Shown: positions 43,756-52,762, counted from the stretch's first letter. The stretch: 64,000 nt of DNA from Arthrobacter ramosus (GCF_039535095.1 NZ_BAAAWN010000001.1:3658001-3722000), one strand, 5' to 3'. Made by a program: numbers and translations. Notes: a model not told the origin generated them from the sequence alone.

Positions 43756-44556
43756 TCAGCGCGTAGGCATCGGCGTGGGGGTCGATGCCGGAAGCGCGGC
43801 GAGGTTCCTGTAGAGATCCGAGTCGAGCGTGGTGTGCCCGTGGTCGTCGGTGACGTAGACCTCGAACGTGAAGGTGCTGTCGTCGTGGTCGAGCGTGAAC
43901 TGGATCGTGGGGTTCTTTACGGAAATTGTCCCTTGCGAGACGATTCGACCGTACTTCTGCTCCGGAACACTGAGGTCCGTTCCGTGCAGCGCAGGGTCAC
44001 GGATGAAGTATCGAACCGTGTACGGGGCTGACGGCAGGGACCGTATGGTCGGGAAGAAGGTGAAATCCCTCGTGCCGGTGGCCGGATACACCATCGCACG
44101 CCACTGGAAGGCGGTGACGGCGGGAGTGAGCGCGTCGTCGAGGTCGCGGATGCCGGTGCGGTTCGTTTGGGCGTCAACGCTGCGGTTGTCGAAGCTGCGG
44201 TTGTCGAGGCTGCTGCGGCTATGGCCCAGGGCTTTGGCGACAGGTCCGAGTCCGACGCCGAGGCTCAGACCCAGCCCGATCGAGACGACCGGGAGGAGGA
44301 TCGCCCACATGTGCGCACGGCGCCGCAGGCCCGTGCGCACGGCCTGCCGGTGCATCGAGAGTGTGTAGGGTACGACGCCGGCGGGCATGGTTCTCGAGTA
44401 AGGGCTACTCCCCGCGCGGGTCCAGGCCTCAATGTACGCCGCGCGCGGCGGCAGGGGCGCTTCCGCGCCTCCGACCGGATTCCAGTAAGACAGGAACGGT
44501 AGCGGCAGGTCCCGGAGCCGGTCGTACGGGTCCTTGGTGGTGAAGGTCGGCACCAT
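43756..44556 (-). CDS. Hypothetical membrane-anchored protein
   Basis: 266 residues. A cytoplasmic N-terminus of about 80 residues (PYDRLRDLPLPFLSYW) leads to one transmembrane helix (MWAILLPVVSIGLGLSLGVG). An extracytoplasmic linker with a short repeat (SLDNRSFDNRSVD) and a beta-rich domain with TRDFTFFPTIRSLPSAPYTV follow. The tail is Pro/Thr-rich. GGAG precedes the ATG at 44556. The topology suggests an envelope sensor or anchor; no family recognised. Confidence 0.7.
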   Translation of the reverse strand: MVPTFTTKDPYDRLRDLPLPFLSYWNPVGGAEAPLPPRAAYIEAWTRAGSSPYSRTMPAGVVPYTLSMHRQAVRTGLRRRAHMWAILLPVVSIGLGLSLGVGLGPVAKALGHSRSSLDNRSFDNRSVDAQTNRTGIRDLDDALTPAVTAFQWRAMVYPATGTRDFTFFPTIRSLPSAPYTVRYFIRDPALHGTDLSVPEQKYGRIVSQGTISVKNPTIQFTLDHDDSTFTFEVYVTDDHGHTTLDSDLYRNLAALPASTPTPMPTR

Positions 44557-44586
44557 GCGGTACTGAACTCCCCCGCGAGCGGGGTA

Positions 44587-44949
44587 CTAGTGTAGGTAGG
44601 CATGGAAGTCTTCAAGCTGCATGCGCCCGACCCGGACCTGGACAACGAATGCCCTCGTCACGATCGCCTCGTCCCGCGTGAGCGTGACCCACTCCCCCGC
44701 ATGCCAGAGCAGGACGGCGCCCGAGATCGCCGAAATTACTGCTCCCGCCAGGATGAGCGCCTCGACCCAAAACGGGATGATCGTGCCGTCGCTCTCGTTG
44801 ACGAGGATCGAGCCGGCGACCGCTGCCACTGCGATCGCCACGAGGCCCGCGCCGAGGACCGCACCAGCCCAACGCGGCATCCGCAGTGCACGAATCTGGG
44901 CTGGAAGATCATCCTCTCGGAACTGATCACCGGAATTCGGAACGAACAT
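44587..44949 (-). CDS. Hypothetical two-helix membrane protein
   Basis: 120 residues from the ATG at 44949, preferred because GGGGG lies just upstream. Two helices (AGAVLGAGLVAIAVAAVAGSIL and ALILAGAVISAISGAVLLW) are followed by a basic C-terminal PH-like strand region (VTLTRDEAIVTRAFVVQVRV). It starts 30 bases upstream of the previous gene on the same strand, so the two may be co-expressed. Confidence 0.65.
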   Translation of the reverse strand: MFVPNSGDQFREDDLPAQIRALRMPRWAGAVLGAGLVAIAVAAVAGSILVNESDGTIIPFWVEALILAGAVISAISGAVLLWHAGEWVTLTRDEAIVTRAFVVQVRVGRMQLEDFHAYLH

Positions 44950-45143
44950 CGCTACCCCCAACATCCATCGGGAAAGGCCCCGACGTCGATGCTCCCATAA
45001 GCCGCCCCGGCTGAAAGGTCGATTGACGAATCTTGGGCAATTCTTCGACAAAACCTTGCAATGTCGTCTCGGTGCCATGCTTCGAGCTCCCGCACCCGAA
45101 TCACTGGGCGTAAAGTTCTGCCAAGGGACCGGAAGGATCGCTC

Positions 45144-46439
45144 ATGGAGACTGCCCCGCCCAGAGCCGTACAACAGAACAGAGCCGCACAACAGAACCGC
45201 CCCCTCGAAATCGACACGCTCGTCGTCGGTGGAGGCCAAGCGGGACTGGCCACGAGCTACTTCCTCAGCCGGGCCGGCGTCGAGCACTTGGTCCTTGAAC
45301 GGCGGGCCGCGCTGGGCGGTGCGTGGCAGGATCGCTGGGATGCGTTCGTGCTGAACACCCCGAACTTCTCACTCGACCTGCCGGGCATGCCGTACACGGG
45401 GCCGCAGCCGGAGGCGTTCATGGCGCGTGACGACGCCGTGGACTATTTCCGCGACTACGCGCGGAGGATCGGCGCCCCGGTCCGGACCGGCACGGATGTC
45501 ACGCGGATCTCGACGTCGGATGGCGGCTTCAGCGTCGAAACGTCCGACGGCGGCTGGCTGGCACGCAATGTGGTTCTGGCGACCGGCGCGTATCAAATAC
45601 CGAAGATCCCGGCGCTGGCCGCAGGACTTCCCGGGAATATCCTGCAGCTTCACACGCACGACTATCGCAATCCGGAGCAATTGCCCGACGGCGCCGTGCT
45701 GATTGTCGGGACCGGGCAGTCAGGCGGGCAGATCGCGGAAGACCTGCTCGCGGCCGGACGTGAGGTGCATTTGGCGGTGGCGGCGTGTCCGGAGGCGCCG
45801 CGCCGGTATCGCGGGCACGACATTATCTATTGGATCCTGCAAGCCGGAATCCACGGACCCGAGTACGGGGTCAACGCCCTGACGGTCGGGCAGCTGCCCT
45901 CCCCCGCGGCACGGTTCGCTTGCAACCCCCTGCTCTCCGGTACCGACGGCGGCCACGACATCCATCTCCGTGAGCTCGGCCGTAAGGGCATCCGGCTGCA
46001 CGGGCACCTCGAAGCAGCCGCCGACGGCGAACTCAACTTCACGGACGATCTCCCCGAACGCCTGGCAACAGTCGAGGCCGGGTTCGGCCAGCGCATGGGG
46101 CGAGCGCTCGACGCCTATATCGCCGCCGCGGGAATCGACGCGCCCGAACAGCAGCCGGCGCCCGCGGACGACTGGCTTCCAGTTTCTTCGCCTGCTCTGC
46201 TGAACCTGGCCGCCGAGAACATCACCACGGTACTTTGGGCCACTGGCTACAAGCTCGACCTTGGTTTCGTGGACATTCCTGTTTTGGACGCGTGGAGCTA
46301 CCCGCGACATGTCCGCGGCGTCACCGAGCAACCGGGGCTGTACGTGGTCGGGCTCCCGTGGTTGACGGGGCACTACTCGTCGATAGTCGGCGGGGTGGGC
46401 GTGGACGCGGAATATGTTGCGGGCTGCATCCAGTCATGA
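45144..46439 (+). CDS. Flavin-containing monooxygenase-like NAD(P)/FAD oxidoreductase
   Basis: 431 residues. FAD loop VVGGGQAGLATSYFL (about residues 30-45), NADP loop LIVGTGQSGGQIAEDLL (about 185), and a flavoprotein-monooxygenase middle (NTPNFSLDLPGMPY). A C-terminal ATGYKLDL and a GVGVDAEYVAGC end fit the CzcO/MSMEG_0569-type family. The N-terminus contains an 18-base direct repeat (AVQQNRAAQQNR) before the fold, so the true start could be slightly later. Probable substrate: a small hydrophobic molecule or ketone; not determined. Confidence 0.9.
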   Translation: METAPPRAVQQNRAAQQNRPLEIDTLVVGGGQAGLATSYFLSRAGVEHLVLERRAALGGAWQDRWDAFVLNTPNFSLDLPGMPYTGPQPEAFMARDDAVDYFRDYARRIGAPVRTGTDVTRISTSDGGFSVETSDGGWLARNVVLATGAYQIPKIPALAAGLPGNILQLHTHDYRNPEQLPDGAVLIVGTGQSGGQIAEDLLAAGREVHLAVAACPEAPRRYRGHDIIYWILQAGIHGPEYGVNALTVGQLPSPAARFACNPLLSGTDGGHDIHLRELGRKGIRLHGHLEAAADGELNFTDDLPERLATVEAGFGQRMGRALDAYIAAAGIDAPEQQPAPADDWLPVSSPALLNLAAENITTVLWATGYKLDLGFVDIPVLDAWSYPRHVRGVTEQPGLYVVGLPWLTGHYSSIVGGVGVDAEYVAGCIQS

Positions 46440-47158
46440 GGGATGGTTGCAGTAATCCCCCGTCATCGTGCATTTGATCGTGCGGGTCTTACGTACGTGG
46501 CCGTGCTCAGCAATTCCGCGGGCTGGGCCGGCGGGTACCGCGGAACGGTGATCGACCGGCTTACGGGCGGCTCTTGGACGTTCATGGGGGAAGATCGAGA
46601 AATGGAGGATCACACGCTTTCCACCCAAAACCAAATCGCCGTAACAACCCGATTCGGAGTAGTGCCGGCACCACCTACTCTCCTTGGGAAAGCCCACAAA
46701 ACTCGACATTGTCACCGCCGCCGGACATCTTAGGCCCGACGCCAGCGGACGGGCCAACCACCTTCCGCCGGGGCTGGGCGTCATTACACTTGCCCTGGCC
46801 CGCGGAACCGTGGAAATCGCCGCTGAACCTTCGGCATTGGCGAGGTTGGAACAGGAAGTGTTCCGTAGCAGCCCGACCGTCTGACCGCTCGGTGCGAACC
46901 GAAGATCCAACCGAGTCGTCGGAGGACCGGGGGTCTTGGGAAAACGTCCGCAGAGCGTTCCCCTAAGGGGCGAAGGATCGTCCCGGCCGACCGACTAACA
47001 ACGCCCGTTAGCCTGTGACTGTTAGTTGACGATGGCGGCTAAAATCGCAGCCTTAAATGGCGGTTCTGCCGTCCCGTTGGCCGAACCTTGAGCGGGGCGG
47101 TCGAAGCCATAGTCACCTTGGCCTGTTCCAAGGCTTTGCAAAGGTTTACGCTCTGCAC
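46440..47158. other. Gap with short open frames only
   Basis: Two short plus-strand frames (46443-46733 and 46684-46884) overlap out of phase. The first reads LTYVAVLSNSAGWAGGYRG and the second ends LARLEQEVFRSSPTV. They may be remnants of one frameshifted gene, but no family is recognisable. A small hairpin, CTAAC-aacgccc-GTTAG, lies near 46995-47010. Confidence 0.4.
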
Positions 47159-47457
47159 ATGGCAGAGGATGACGTGCCCAAGAGGTTGCAGCCAAGGATG
47201 ACCCGGGGCGTCTTTCGCGCTCAGTTTGTCCTGTGGTCGATCATGGCCGTGCTGCCATTGGCGAGACTAATAGGAAATCTAGTTATGGGGACCGTTTGGG
47301 ATCTGGGTGATTACCTATCGCTCGCCATGTTGATCCTGGCAGTAGCGTATCTTCCGTACCTTTCGCACGTTCGTCGTCATGACGGCCACTTCTGGGAAGA
47401 GGAAGAGGCCCGCAGGGAAGAATGGGACCGCCGGGGAAGGGCACTGTAGCCATCCGG
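47093..47457 (+). repeat. Inverted duplication, left copy
   Basis: About 365 bases, including the small membrane gene and about 65 bases of its upstream DNA (TTGGCCTGTTCCAA element), recur inverted at about 51720-52088. The edges are estimated by eye. Confidence 0.75.
47159..47449 (+). CDS. Small two-helix membrane protein, duplicate copy 1
   Basis: 96 residues from the ATG at 47159. Basic N-terminus (PKRLQPRMTRG), two hydrophobic helices (QFVLWSIMAVLPLARLIGNL and YLSLAMLILAVAYLPYL), then a highly charged tail with WEEEEARREEWDRRGR. A paralogue with 82 of 96 identical residues lies inverted at 51736-52026, and the DNA upstream of both starts is also similar. Function unknown. Confidence 0.75.
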   Translation: MAEDDVPKRLQPRMTRGVFRAQFVLWSIMAVLPLARLIGNLVMGTVWDLGDYLSLAMLILAVAYLPYLSHVRRHDGHFWEEEEARREEWDRRGRAL

Positions 47458-47553
47458 CGGAAACCAGTGAAGGTGCTGGTAGAGCCTGACCCCGGTCCGG
47501 TACAGGAACGCTGAGTGGGACAGTTTCGCTGCTGCCAAGGTTGGCGCGCATGA

Positions 47554-47570
47554 GGATCCTTCACCGAACA
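47554..47570 (+). repeat. GGATCC-centred palindrome, site 1
   Basis: GGATCCTTCACCGAACA, with TGAGGATCCTTCA as near-symmetric core. It lies 105 bases after duplicate copy 1 and 163 bases before the lipoprotein start. Confidence 0.6.
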
Positions 47571-47732
47571 ATGGCGCGTGGCACAGTGACCGGTGGCCCA
47601 TCAGGTCGCCTTGGCCAGAACGCATTCGCGACAGGCAAAGGGCCTGCATGGGGGGGCGCTGCACGGCAGCGGCCAGGGCTCTTGCGGCGGCGGGCGGGCG
47701 GCGACGATAATCGGGTCTCTCGGAGGTGCATC

Positions 47733-48287
47733 GTGTCGTCAGTCTCATCCTCGAGGCCAGCGGCCTTTGCTGCCGCGTGCGCTGTCACCCTCGCGGCCTG
47801 CGCTAGCCCGCCGAACCCGCCGGCTCCGGGACCCAGCCCGAGCTCGGCGCCGCCGTCCGCATCGATCGTGTATCCGCCGCTGCCATCGGAGAGCGCCACC
47901 ATCACCGTGCAGCTCAACACCCATGGCCTGATCCCAGCTGTCAGCAGCACGGTCACCGCGGGGGTCTGCGAGCGTGCCGTCGGGCCCGTCGCAGTCGTGG
48001 TCATCAACCCCGACATACCAACGCCTCGATGCCAAACGGTGGCGGGGTCCCAGGGCCTTGAAATCGTCAACCGAACGGGCGACTTCGGCTCCACGGGCAA
48101 GACCGCAACTATCCGCTGGGAGCCCTACCCGACCGTCTCGCTCGAGCCGGGACAGGCGGCGATGTTCTCCGGCCAATTCGGCGCGTACCTTGCGCCCGGC
48201 GACCACCTGGTCTCAATCTCGGTTTACGCCGGAGGCGGGGCGGAGATCTACCTCCGCGACGCGACACAAACGACCGGGCCACGTTAG
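47733..48287 (+). CDS. Lipoprotein, unknown function
   Basis: 184 residues from a GTG at 47733 with GGAGG six bases upstream; longer upstream frames are Arg-rich and unlikely. The signal sequence ends in a lipobox, TLAACASPP. A Pro/Ser-rich linker follows (about residues 28-45), then a beta-rich domain with two cysteines (AGVCERAVG, TPRCQTVAG) and a repeating WEPYPTVSLEPGQAAMF pattern. It is probably membrane-anchored on the outside. No named family recognised. Confidence 0.75.
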   Translation: MSSVSSSRPAAFAAACAVTLAACASPPNPPAPGPSPSSAPPSASIVYPPLPSESATITVQLNTHGLIPAVSSTVTAGVCERAVGPVAVVVINPDIPTPRCQTVAGSQGLEIVNRTGDFGSTGKTATIRWEPYPTVSLEPGQAAMFSGQFGAYLAPGDHLVSISVYAGGGAEIYLRDATQTTGPR

Positions 48288-48757
48288 GCCGTGACCACCG
48301 ATCGGCGACCGCAGATCAGAGCCCACCTTCCAGGAAGGCCTAATCCACCCGGGACCAGGCCCGTGCCCCACACCTTTCCACGAATGGCGGCCGGAGCCGG
48401 CCGGCGGCATGCGTCGCTGCAAGCCTAATCGTGTCCGGGAACGGATCCTTGACCGGACGGCAGGGCACCCGAAGAGCGACCGACCAACGGACCGTTGCCC
48501 GGGGCCCGACGGAGCCAGGAGCCAGGAGCCAGGGGCCAGGGGCCAGGGGCCAGCCAAGTATTGTGGGCACATGGACTCAGGCCAAATCCGGGGCGCGCTT
48601 GAAGATGCCTTTGATCAGGCCCTCGTCTTTCACGGGTTCACCGATTACATGACAGAGACCACCCCGCCCCTGCCGCCGGCTGTCATAACCCACCGGCCGG
48701 GGCGGGGCTTCCACGCAGTGCGAGCACAGGCGGCTCCTCTGCCAAGTTGTCAAGAAC
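48288..48757. other. Gap with heptamer tandem repeat and a broken frame
   Basis: Contains site 2, a run of about six heptamers (GGAGCCA changing to GGGGCCA, about 48511-48553), and a short plus-strand frame from the ATG at 48571 (MDSGQIRGALEDAFDQALV). That frame loses coding character after about 45 codons and may be a truncated gene. No family recognised. Confidence 0.55.
48443..48459 (+). repeat. GGATCC-centred palindrome, site 2
   Basis: GTCCGG (upstream of 48443) and CCGGAC (ending 48458) flank a GGATCC core at equal distances, a clear 26-base palindrome with mismatched inner positions. Confidence 0.7.
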
Positions 48758-49408
48758 CTACTGTTGATGATTCACATAGGCGACGCACTGGCCTTGGTTT
48801 TTGAACTGCGGATAGTCCATCCAGCCATCCTTCTTGCATTGGTCCTTGGTGGTGGGCGAGAGTCCTTCGGAGGTCAGGAAGCTCTCAGAGAAGGGATGGG
48901 CGTATTGGAGCGTCGCTGATGCGGTACCCTCATCGGTGTTAGTGTGGCCTCCCGATGAAATCGCTGCCGAATAGGTCAGGGAGGGGGCAGCGAAAGTAGC
49001 CCGGTGGTGACGCCCGAGTGAGCAGTAAGCCAATCCGCTCGCGCCGGGTGCTAAATCCTTGGTGCCGGTCACCCCCCCTGTCACGCTAGTGATGGTGAAC
49101 GTGGCGTGGAAGGCAGTCAGTCGGGTGAAGGTGTCAGGGAGAACGGGGGCGCCGGCCGTGACGGAGACATCTTCGACGAATGTCCCCGGGTATGGCCCGC
49201 TTGCGGTTCCTTGGAAGTGGTATGTGAAGGTCCCTGTGCCGTCACCGTTCGTGCAGCCCGTAGAGTCGCCGCTTGGGAATGGCGTGTCAGCGACGAATGT
49301 TTCCCCGGCGAGGGTTGGCGGAAGGGTGTCGGCTTGTGCCGCAGCGGATCCGGTCAGCAGACCCGCGAGCAGAATACTGGGTCCGAGAATCAGCTGTATC
49401 GTTTTCAT
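48758..49408 (-). CDS. Secreted protein, unknown function
   Basis: 216 residues. Signal peptide with cleavage near AAAQA. The mature part is Thr/Ser/Gly-rich and beta-like, with one central cysteine pair (GCTNGDG, YCSLGRHH). The C-terminus has a compact two-cysteine element, DQCKKDGWMDYPQFKNQGQC, which is common at the end of secreted actinobacterial proteins. It is likely cell-surface or extracellular. The role is unknown. Confidence 0.75.
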   Translation of the reverse strand: MKTIQLILGPSILLAGLLTGSAAAQADTLPPTLAGETFVADTPFPSGDSTGCTNGDGTGTFTYHFQGTASGPYPGTFVEDVSVTAGAPVLPDTFTRLTAFHATFTITSVTGGVTGTKDLAPGASGLAYCSLGRHHRATFAAPSLTYSAAISSGGHTNTDEGTASATLQYAHPFSESFLTSEGLSPTTKDQCKKDGWMDYPQFKNQGQCVAYVNHQQ

Positions 49409-49712
49409 GGTCTTCTCCTACGTTCCTGGTAGTTGACGGGCTGCCTCGCACTTGCCCGGTTGACAGCGAGGGCTCAGGCGCGGCAATCGGCTCATCCGTC
49501 ATGTCATGGATACTCGCTGAACTTAGCGGTGCGGACATTTGCGGTCGCGAGTGGTCCGTACTCGTTTTTCCCCTGAGTAGTTAGCCTGGGCCGAGCCCCG
49601 CTGGTTCTACTTGTCAGCGCAGGTGCCCGGTATGCGCGCGCTCATCGGGGGTGTTCCCGTTCACGCACTGTCATTGACGGCTTTGCCGGAACCTGCCCAC
49701 TAGAGTGAGCGC

Positions 49713-50033
49713 ATGTCCATCCTGCCGCGGGAGCAACCAGAACGAGAGCCGCTGCATCAGGCTCGACAGATGGCTGAGTCGTTCGGTCTGGACGCCCGGC
49801 GCTACGACCAGGCGAGACCGGGCTACCCGGATGCTCTGGTGGCCCGTATAGTCGTCGGGAGCCCGGGACCTGGGGTGCTCGTCGGCTGCGGCACCGGCAT
49901 CGTGGCACGGCAGTTCCAAGCGGCCGGTTGCTCCGTGCTCGGCGTAGACTCCGATCCGCGGATGGCCGAGTACGCACACCCGGGGGCTGCAGGTCGAGGT
50001 AGCAACTTTTGAGGCTTGGGACTAACTCCCCCG
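49713..50033 (+). pseudogene. Class I SAM methyltransferase fragment, frameshifted and truncated
   Basis: From the ATG at 49713 the frame reads as a methyltransferase N-terminus: MAESFGLDARRYDQARPGYP, then the SAM loop VGCGTGIVARQFQAAG and the acidic strand end LGVDSDPRMAEYA. Near 49985 the frame breaks, and the family sequence resumes one frame over as GLQVEVATFEAWD, then a TAA at 50031-50033. The SAM-loop region also lacks one expected residue (VLVGCGTG for VLDVGCGTG). At most 110 of about 250 family residues remain, so it is a decayed gene. Confidence 0.8.
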
Positions 50034-50107
50034 CTGACCCCGGCCCCGCCCTCAAAGGCTGCCCATAGCCACCCGGCCGACAACCCTCACCAGAGACCGA
50101 TCTTCGA

Positions 50108-50435
50108 TTAGTTCGGGACTTCGACGCCGTACTTAGATGCGAGACCGCGAATGCCTTGGCACGGCCAATCTTGGCCACACATGCACTTTCCATCCCAGAG
50201 GCTGGGTCGCGGATCGTGATACTGAAACATGGTTTCGTCGGTGATCGCGTTCATGTCAGGATAGGGCCCCTGGCGTGCAGCCGCGCGGATTCGGCTTCCG
50301 AGTTCTGAGAGCCAATGAGAATCAATCAAGATTAGTCCCTCCCGTGTTTCGATCGAGTGCAGCGTCTCAATTTCGCGGCTTCGCTGCGTCCGTGTACCTC
50401 TCTCCGTCCCACCAGCGCAAGAGACGTGGATCATG
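50108..50435 (-). CDS. Hypothetical protein, low support
   Basis: An open frame of up to 108 codons, overlapping the 3' end of the next gene upstream. Its C-terminal part has a plausible soluble fold (EGLILIDSHWLSELGSRIRAA) and two CxxC-like groups (GKCMCGQDWPC). The start is uncertain because no ribosome site fits. Function unknown. Confidence 0.45.
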
Positions 50436-50777
50436 CGGGTCAACATGCCACCCTGCCGGTGGCGCTGCCCCACCACCCCGTGTGCTCTGCTGCCCAGATT
50501 CTTGCTGAGCCCCGCTGCCTTGGCTAAAAGCGATGCCGAGCATGATTAGTGCGACTAGTCCTACAGCTGCGGAAATCACCATAAGAATCACGGACGGGGT
50601 ACGTGCAGCAACGCACGACGAGAATATCCCTTGGATTGCTGTGTGGTTCCACGGGCTCCCGCACAAATAGTTATTCGCGCTCGTGACGGGGATATTCCCA
50701 GCGGCTACAAAGACCGCGATGCTGGCAACCACAATTGTGATCAGCCACGATGGACGAACCTTCATGGGAGGAACCAT
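50367..50777 (-). CDS. DUF2510 domain membrane protein
   Basis: 136 residues (or from a second ATG at 50765). Two hydrophobic helices flank an extracytoplasmic loop with two cysteines (YLCGSPWNH, FSSCVAART). The C-terminus is a DUF2510 motif, PPAGWHVDPHDPRLLRWWDG followed by ERYTDAA, here located in the cytoplasm. DUF2510 usually sits at the N-terminus of membrane proteins, so the C-terminal position is less common. Confidence 0.75.
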   Translation of the reverse strand: MVPPMKVRPSWLITIVVASIAVFVAAGNIPVTSANNYLCGSPWNHTAIQGIFSSCVAARTPSVILMVISAAVGLVALIMLGIAFSQGSGAQQESGQQSTRGGGAAPPAGWHVDPHDPRLLRWWDGERYTDAAKPRN

Positions 50778-51041
50778 ACATCAGGGAAGGCAGAGTGCGG
50801 TTCTATCCTGGTCGGTGGCGTTGACACCTAGACGCAACCTAAGGAAAAGGGTGCCCGGTGCAGGATCGGCTTGCGAACATCGACTAAGGGACGGGTTCTG
50901 TAGGTCTGAGCAGACCAATGGGATGTTCAGGCTCCTGCTTCTTGAACCTTTGGTTAAGCACACGTTTCGCCGCGTCGTGCCATCATGAGCTCGTGAGTAA
51001 CCAGGTTGCTTTGCCGGTTCCTCCAACAACCAGGGGCTTCG

Positions 51042-51626
51042 ATGAATGCGAAGGAACATCGATCTAGACGGATCCCACGAATCAGGATCACGGTGCTCGA
51101 GCTCTTTTTCCTCCTCTCCGCTGTCGTTTCCGCCGCCGTCACGCCCACCCCTGTCCAGTTCGCGATCTCCGGAGTCATCGTCGCGCTCGTCGCAGTCGCC
51201 ATGACCATAACGAATCTGAGGAAAGAACCGGCACCACCGGAAGTCTTTCTAGAGGAAGAACACTTCGAAGGCGGCGGAACCATACCCGTGAAAGCTGAAG
51301 CGCTATCCAAAATGTGGGGAGGCCAACCGGTAGTCTTTTCGGTCTCTCCGCAGTTTCGGATGCTGGTGCTAAGTCCAACTACGGAAGCGTTGGAATTCAG
51401 TCTCGGGTACGGCCTGGGGCGGTTCTTTGGGCCCTGGATCCTCAAGCGGGAAGACGTGGTCGAGATCCAACATGTGCGAGGAGTGCTTGCTCCCTATGAA
51501 GGGATCAAAGTCGTACCCACCGCCGGTCGTCCTTGGGGGTTCGTGACTCGCCAGCCCGCCACGGTGCTGGCCTGCTTGGAGGAACTTGGCTACCCAAAGG
51601 CCAACAGGGCATTCAGTTTGTGGTGA
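51042..51626 (+). CDS. Hypothetical membrane protein
   Basis: 194 residues from the ATG at 51042. Basic N-terminus, two hydrophobic helices (VLELFFLLSAVVSAAV and FAISGVIVALVAVAMTI), then a soluble domain of about 130 residues with FVTRQPATVLACLEELGYP at the end. No family recognised. Divergent from the DUF2510 gene with about 265 bases between them; that gap shows nothing. Confidence 0.65.
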   Translation: MNAKEHRSRRIPRIRITVLELFFLLSAVVSAAVTPTPVQFAISGVIVALVAVAMTITNLRKEPAPPEVFLEEEHFEGGGTIPVKAEALSKMWGGQPVVFSVSPQFRMLVLSPTTEALEFSLGYGLGRFFGPWILKREDVVEIQHVRGVLAPYEGIKVVPTAGRPWGFVTRQPATVLACLEELGYPKANRAFSLW

Positions 51627-51705
51627 CCCTTCCCTGACCTGCGCCGGCGCTCCTACACACCACTGCTAGTCGAGGGTTGAAAAGACGCTGCGGGCGCCCA
51701 CTCAG

Positions 51706-51722
51706 GGATCCCCGAGCGTGCA
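51706..51722 (+). repeat. GGATCC-type site 3 (GTGCA variant)
   Basis: CAGGGATCCCCGAGCGTGCA, related to the sites at 53952 and 61873 by the CGTGCA end. It lies just beyond the stop of duplicate copy 2. Confidence 0.5.
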
Positions 51723-52088
51723 CCGATTAGGTTGGCTACAGCGCCCTTCCCCGGCGGTCCCATTCTTCCCTGCGGGCCTCTTCCTCTTCCCAGAAGCGGC
51801 CGTCATGACGACGAACGTGTAGAAGGTACACAAGATACCCAGCAGCCAGGATCAACATGGCGAGCGATAGGTAATCCCCCAGATCCCAGGCGGTCCTCAC
51901 AACTAGACTCCCTACCAGTCTCGCCAATTGCAGCACGGCCATGATCGACCACAGGACAAACTGAGTGCGAAAGCCGCCTCGGGTCATCCTTGGTTGCAAC
52001 CTCTTGGGCAGGTCATCCTCTGCCATGTGCCGAGCTTAAACCCTTGCAAAGCTTTGGAACAGGCCAAGACTGCGAATTCGGCCGCCCC
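51720..52088 (-). repeat. Inverted duplication, right copy
   Basis: Matches about 47093-47457 in inverted orientation, covering the small membrane gene and its upstream DNA. The two copies enclose 4.3 kb. Confidence 0.75.
51736..52026 (-). CDS. Small two-helix membrane protein, duplicate copy 2
   Basis: 96 residues, 82 identical to the copy at 47159-47449 and inverted relative to it. Differences cluster in the two helices (for example V-to-L, G-to-R, P-to-V). The charged tail EEEEARREEWDRRGRAL is identical. The pattern indicates a duplication that has been kept under constraint, not a very recent copy. Confidence 0.75.
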   Translation of the reverse strand: MAEDDLPKRLQPRMTRGGFRTQFVLWSIMAVLQLARLVGSLVVRTAWDLGDYLSLAMLILAAGYLVYLLHVRRHDGRFWEEEEARREEWDRRGRAL

Positions 52089-52094
52089 GATCAA

Positions 52095-52111
52095 GGATCG
52101 GCTAACGGACG
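52095..52111 (+). repeat. GGATC-GGCTAACGGACG site 4
   Basis: GGATCGGCTAACGGACG, the TAACGGAC variant; also at 56440 and 62733. It lies 82 bases before the next gene start. Confidence 0.55.
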
Positions 52112-52192
52112 TCTAAGTCGGGAGGGAGATCGATACACCTGGTCAGCCGGGTCGTGAGCCGCGCGAAGATGCCGGGCGGTAGGATCGTCCGC

Positions 52193-52762
52193 ATGGATCC
52201 TGATGACTGGTCGCCGGCCGACAATCCATATGCGATCGCCGTTTCGGAGGCGCAGCGGTGGAAGGAATCGGCTCGCCTGGCCATACAGCGTATGCGCACT
52301 AATGACGATTCCGGTTTCCGGGGGTTCAGCTCCCAGCAGATCGACGCCAGGCAGCTTGTCTTCGCCCTACGGCAGCTCCTCTCCGCCGAGAAGCTCGAAC
52401 AGTTCGCACTCAAGGAGCTCGGTATCGAGCAGTCAGTCCAAGACTTACTTACACAGGCCCGGAAGCATTTCGAAAATGCCCTACCAGGGATCAAGGACAT
52501 GCGCGATGGCCTGATGCACTTCGAGGATTGGTCCCGCGGCATGGGGCACGGACCACAAGCGAAGCGGCGCCAAGCAGGAGACCTGCCACGAGATATTGCC
52601 CGCGACTTCTCGCGCTTCGGCTTCGATCCAGACGCAGGCACCGTGACTTCCGGCCCCTACACTTTCAGCATTGATATGGCGGAACGGGCCGTCCATGAAT
52701 TCGCCTGGGCTATCTATATGGCGGCCCGGGAGGTCGACAAACTGATTCAGGTCGATCACTGA
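52193..52762 (+). CDS. Hypothetical protein with a possible HEPN motif
   Basis: 189 residues from the ATG at 52193, entirely alpha-helical in pattern. A segment near residue 105, KDMRDGLMHFEDW, contains R-x4-H, the arrangement typical of HEPN RNases and HEPN-like toxins. N-terminal helices (QLVFALRQLLSAEKLEQFA) and a C-terminal aromatic helix (EFAWAIYMAAREVDKLI) complete a four-helix bundle pattern. It is followed 108 bases later by an abortive-infection-type gene. HEPN assignment is an inference from the motif and neighbourhood. Confidence 0.65.
   Translation: MDPDDWSPADNPYAIAVSEAQRWKESARLAIQRMRTNDDSGFRGFSSQQIDARQLVFALRQLLSAEKLEQFALKELGIEQSVQDLLTQARKHFENALPGIKDMRDGLMHFEDWSRGMGHGPQAKRRQAGDLPRDIARDFSRFGFDPDAGTVTSGPYTFSIDMAERAVHEFAWAIYMAAREVDKLIQVDH

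Noticed and set aside
46434..46910. 158-codon minus-strand frame after the flavin monooxygenase
   Set aside because: The product is Arg/Ser/Pro-rich with no domain, and its stop overlaps the monooxygenase end.
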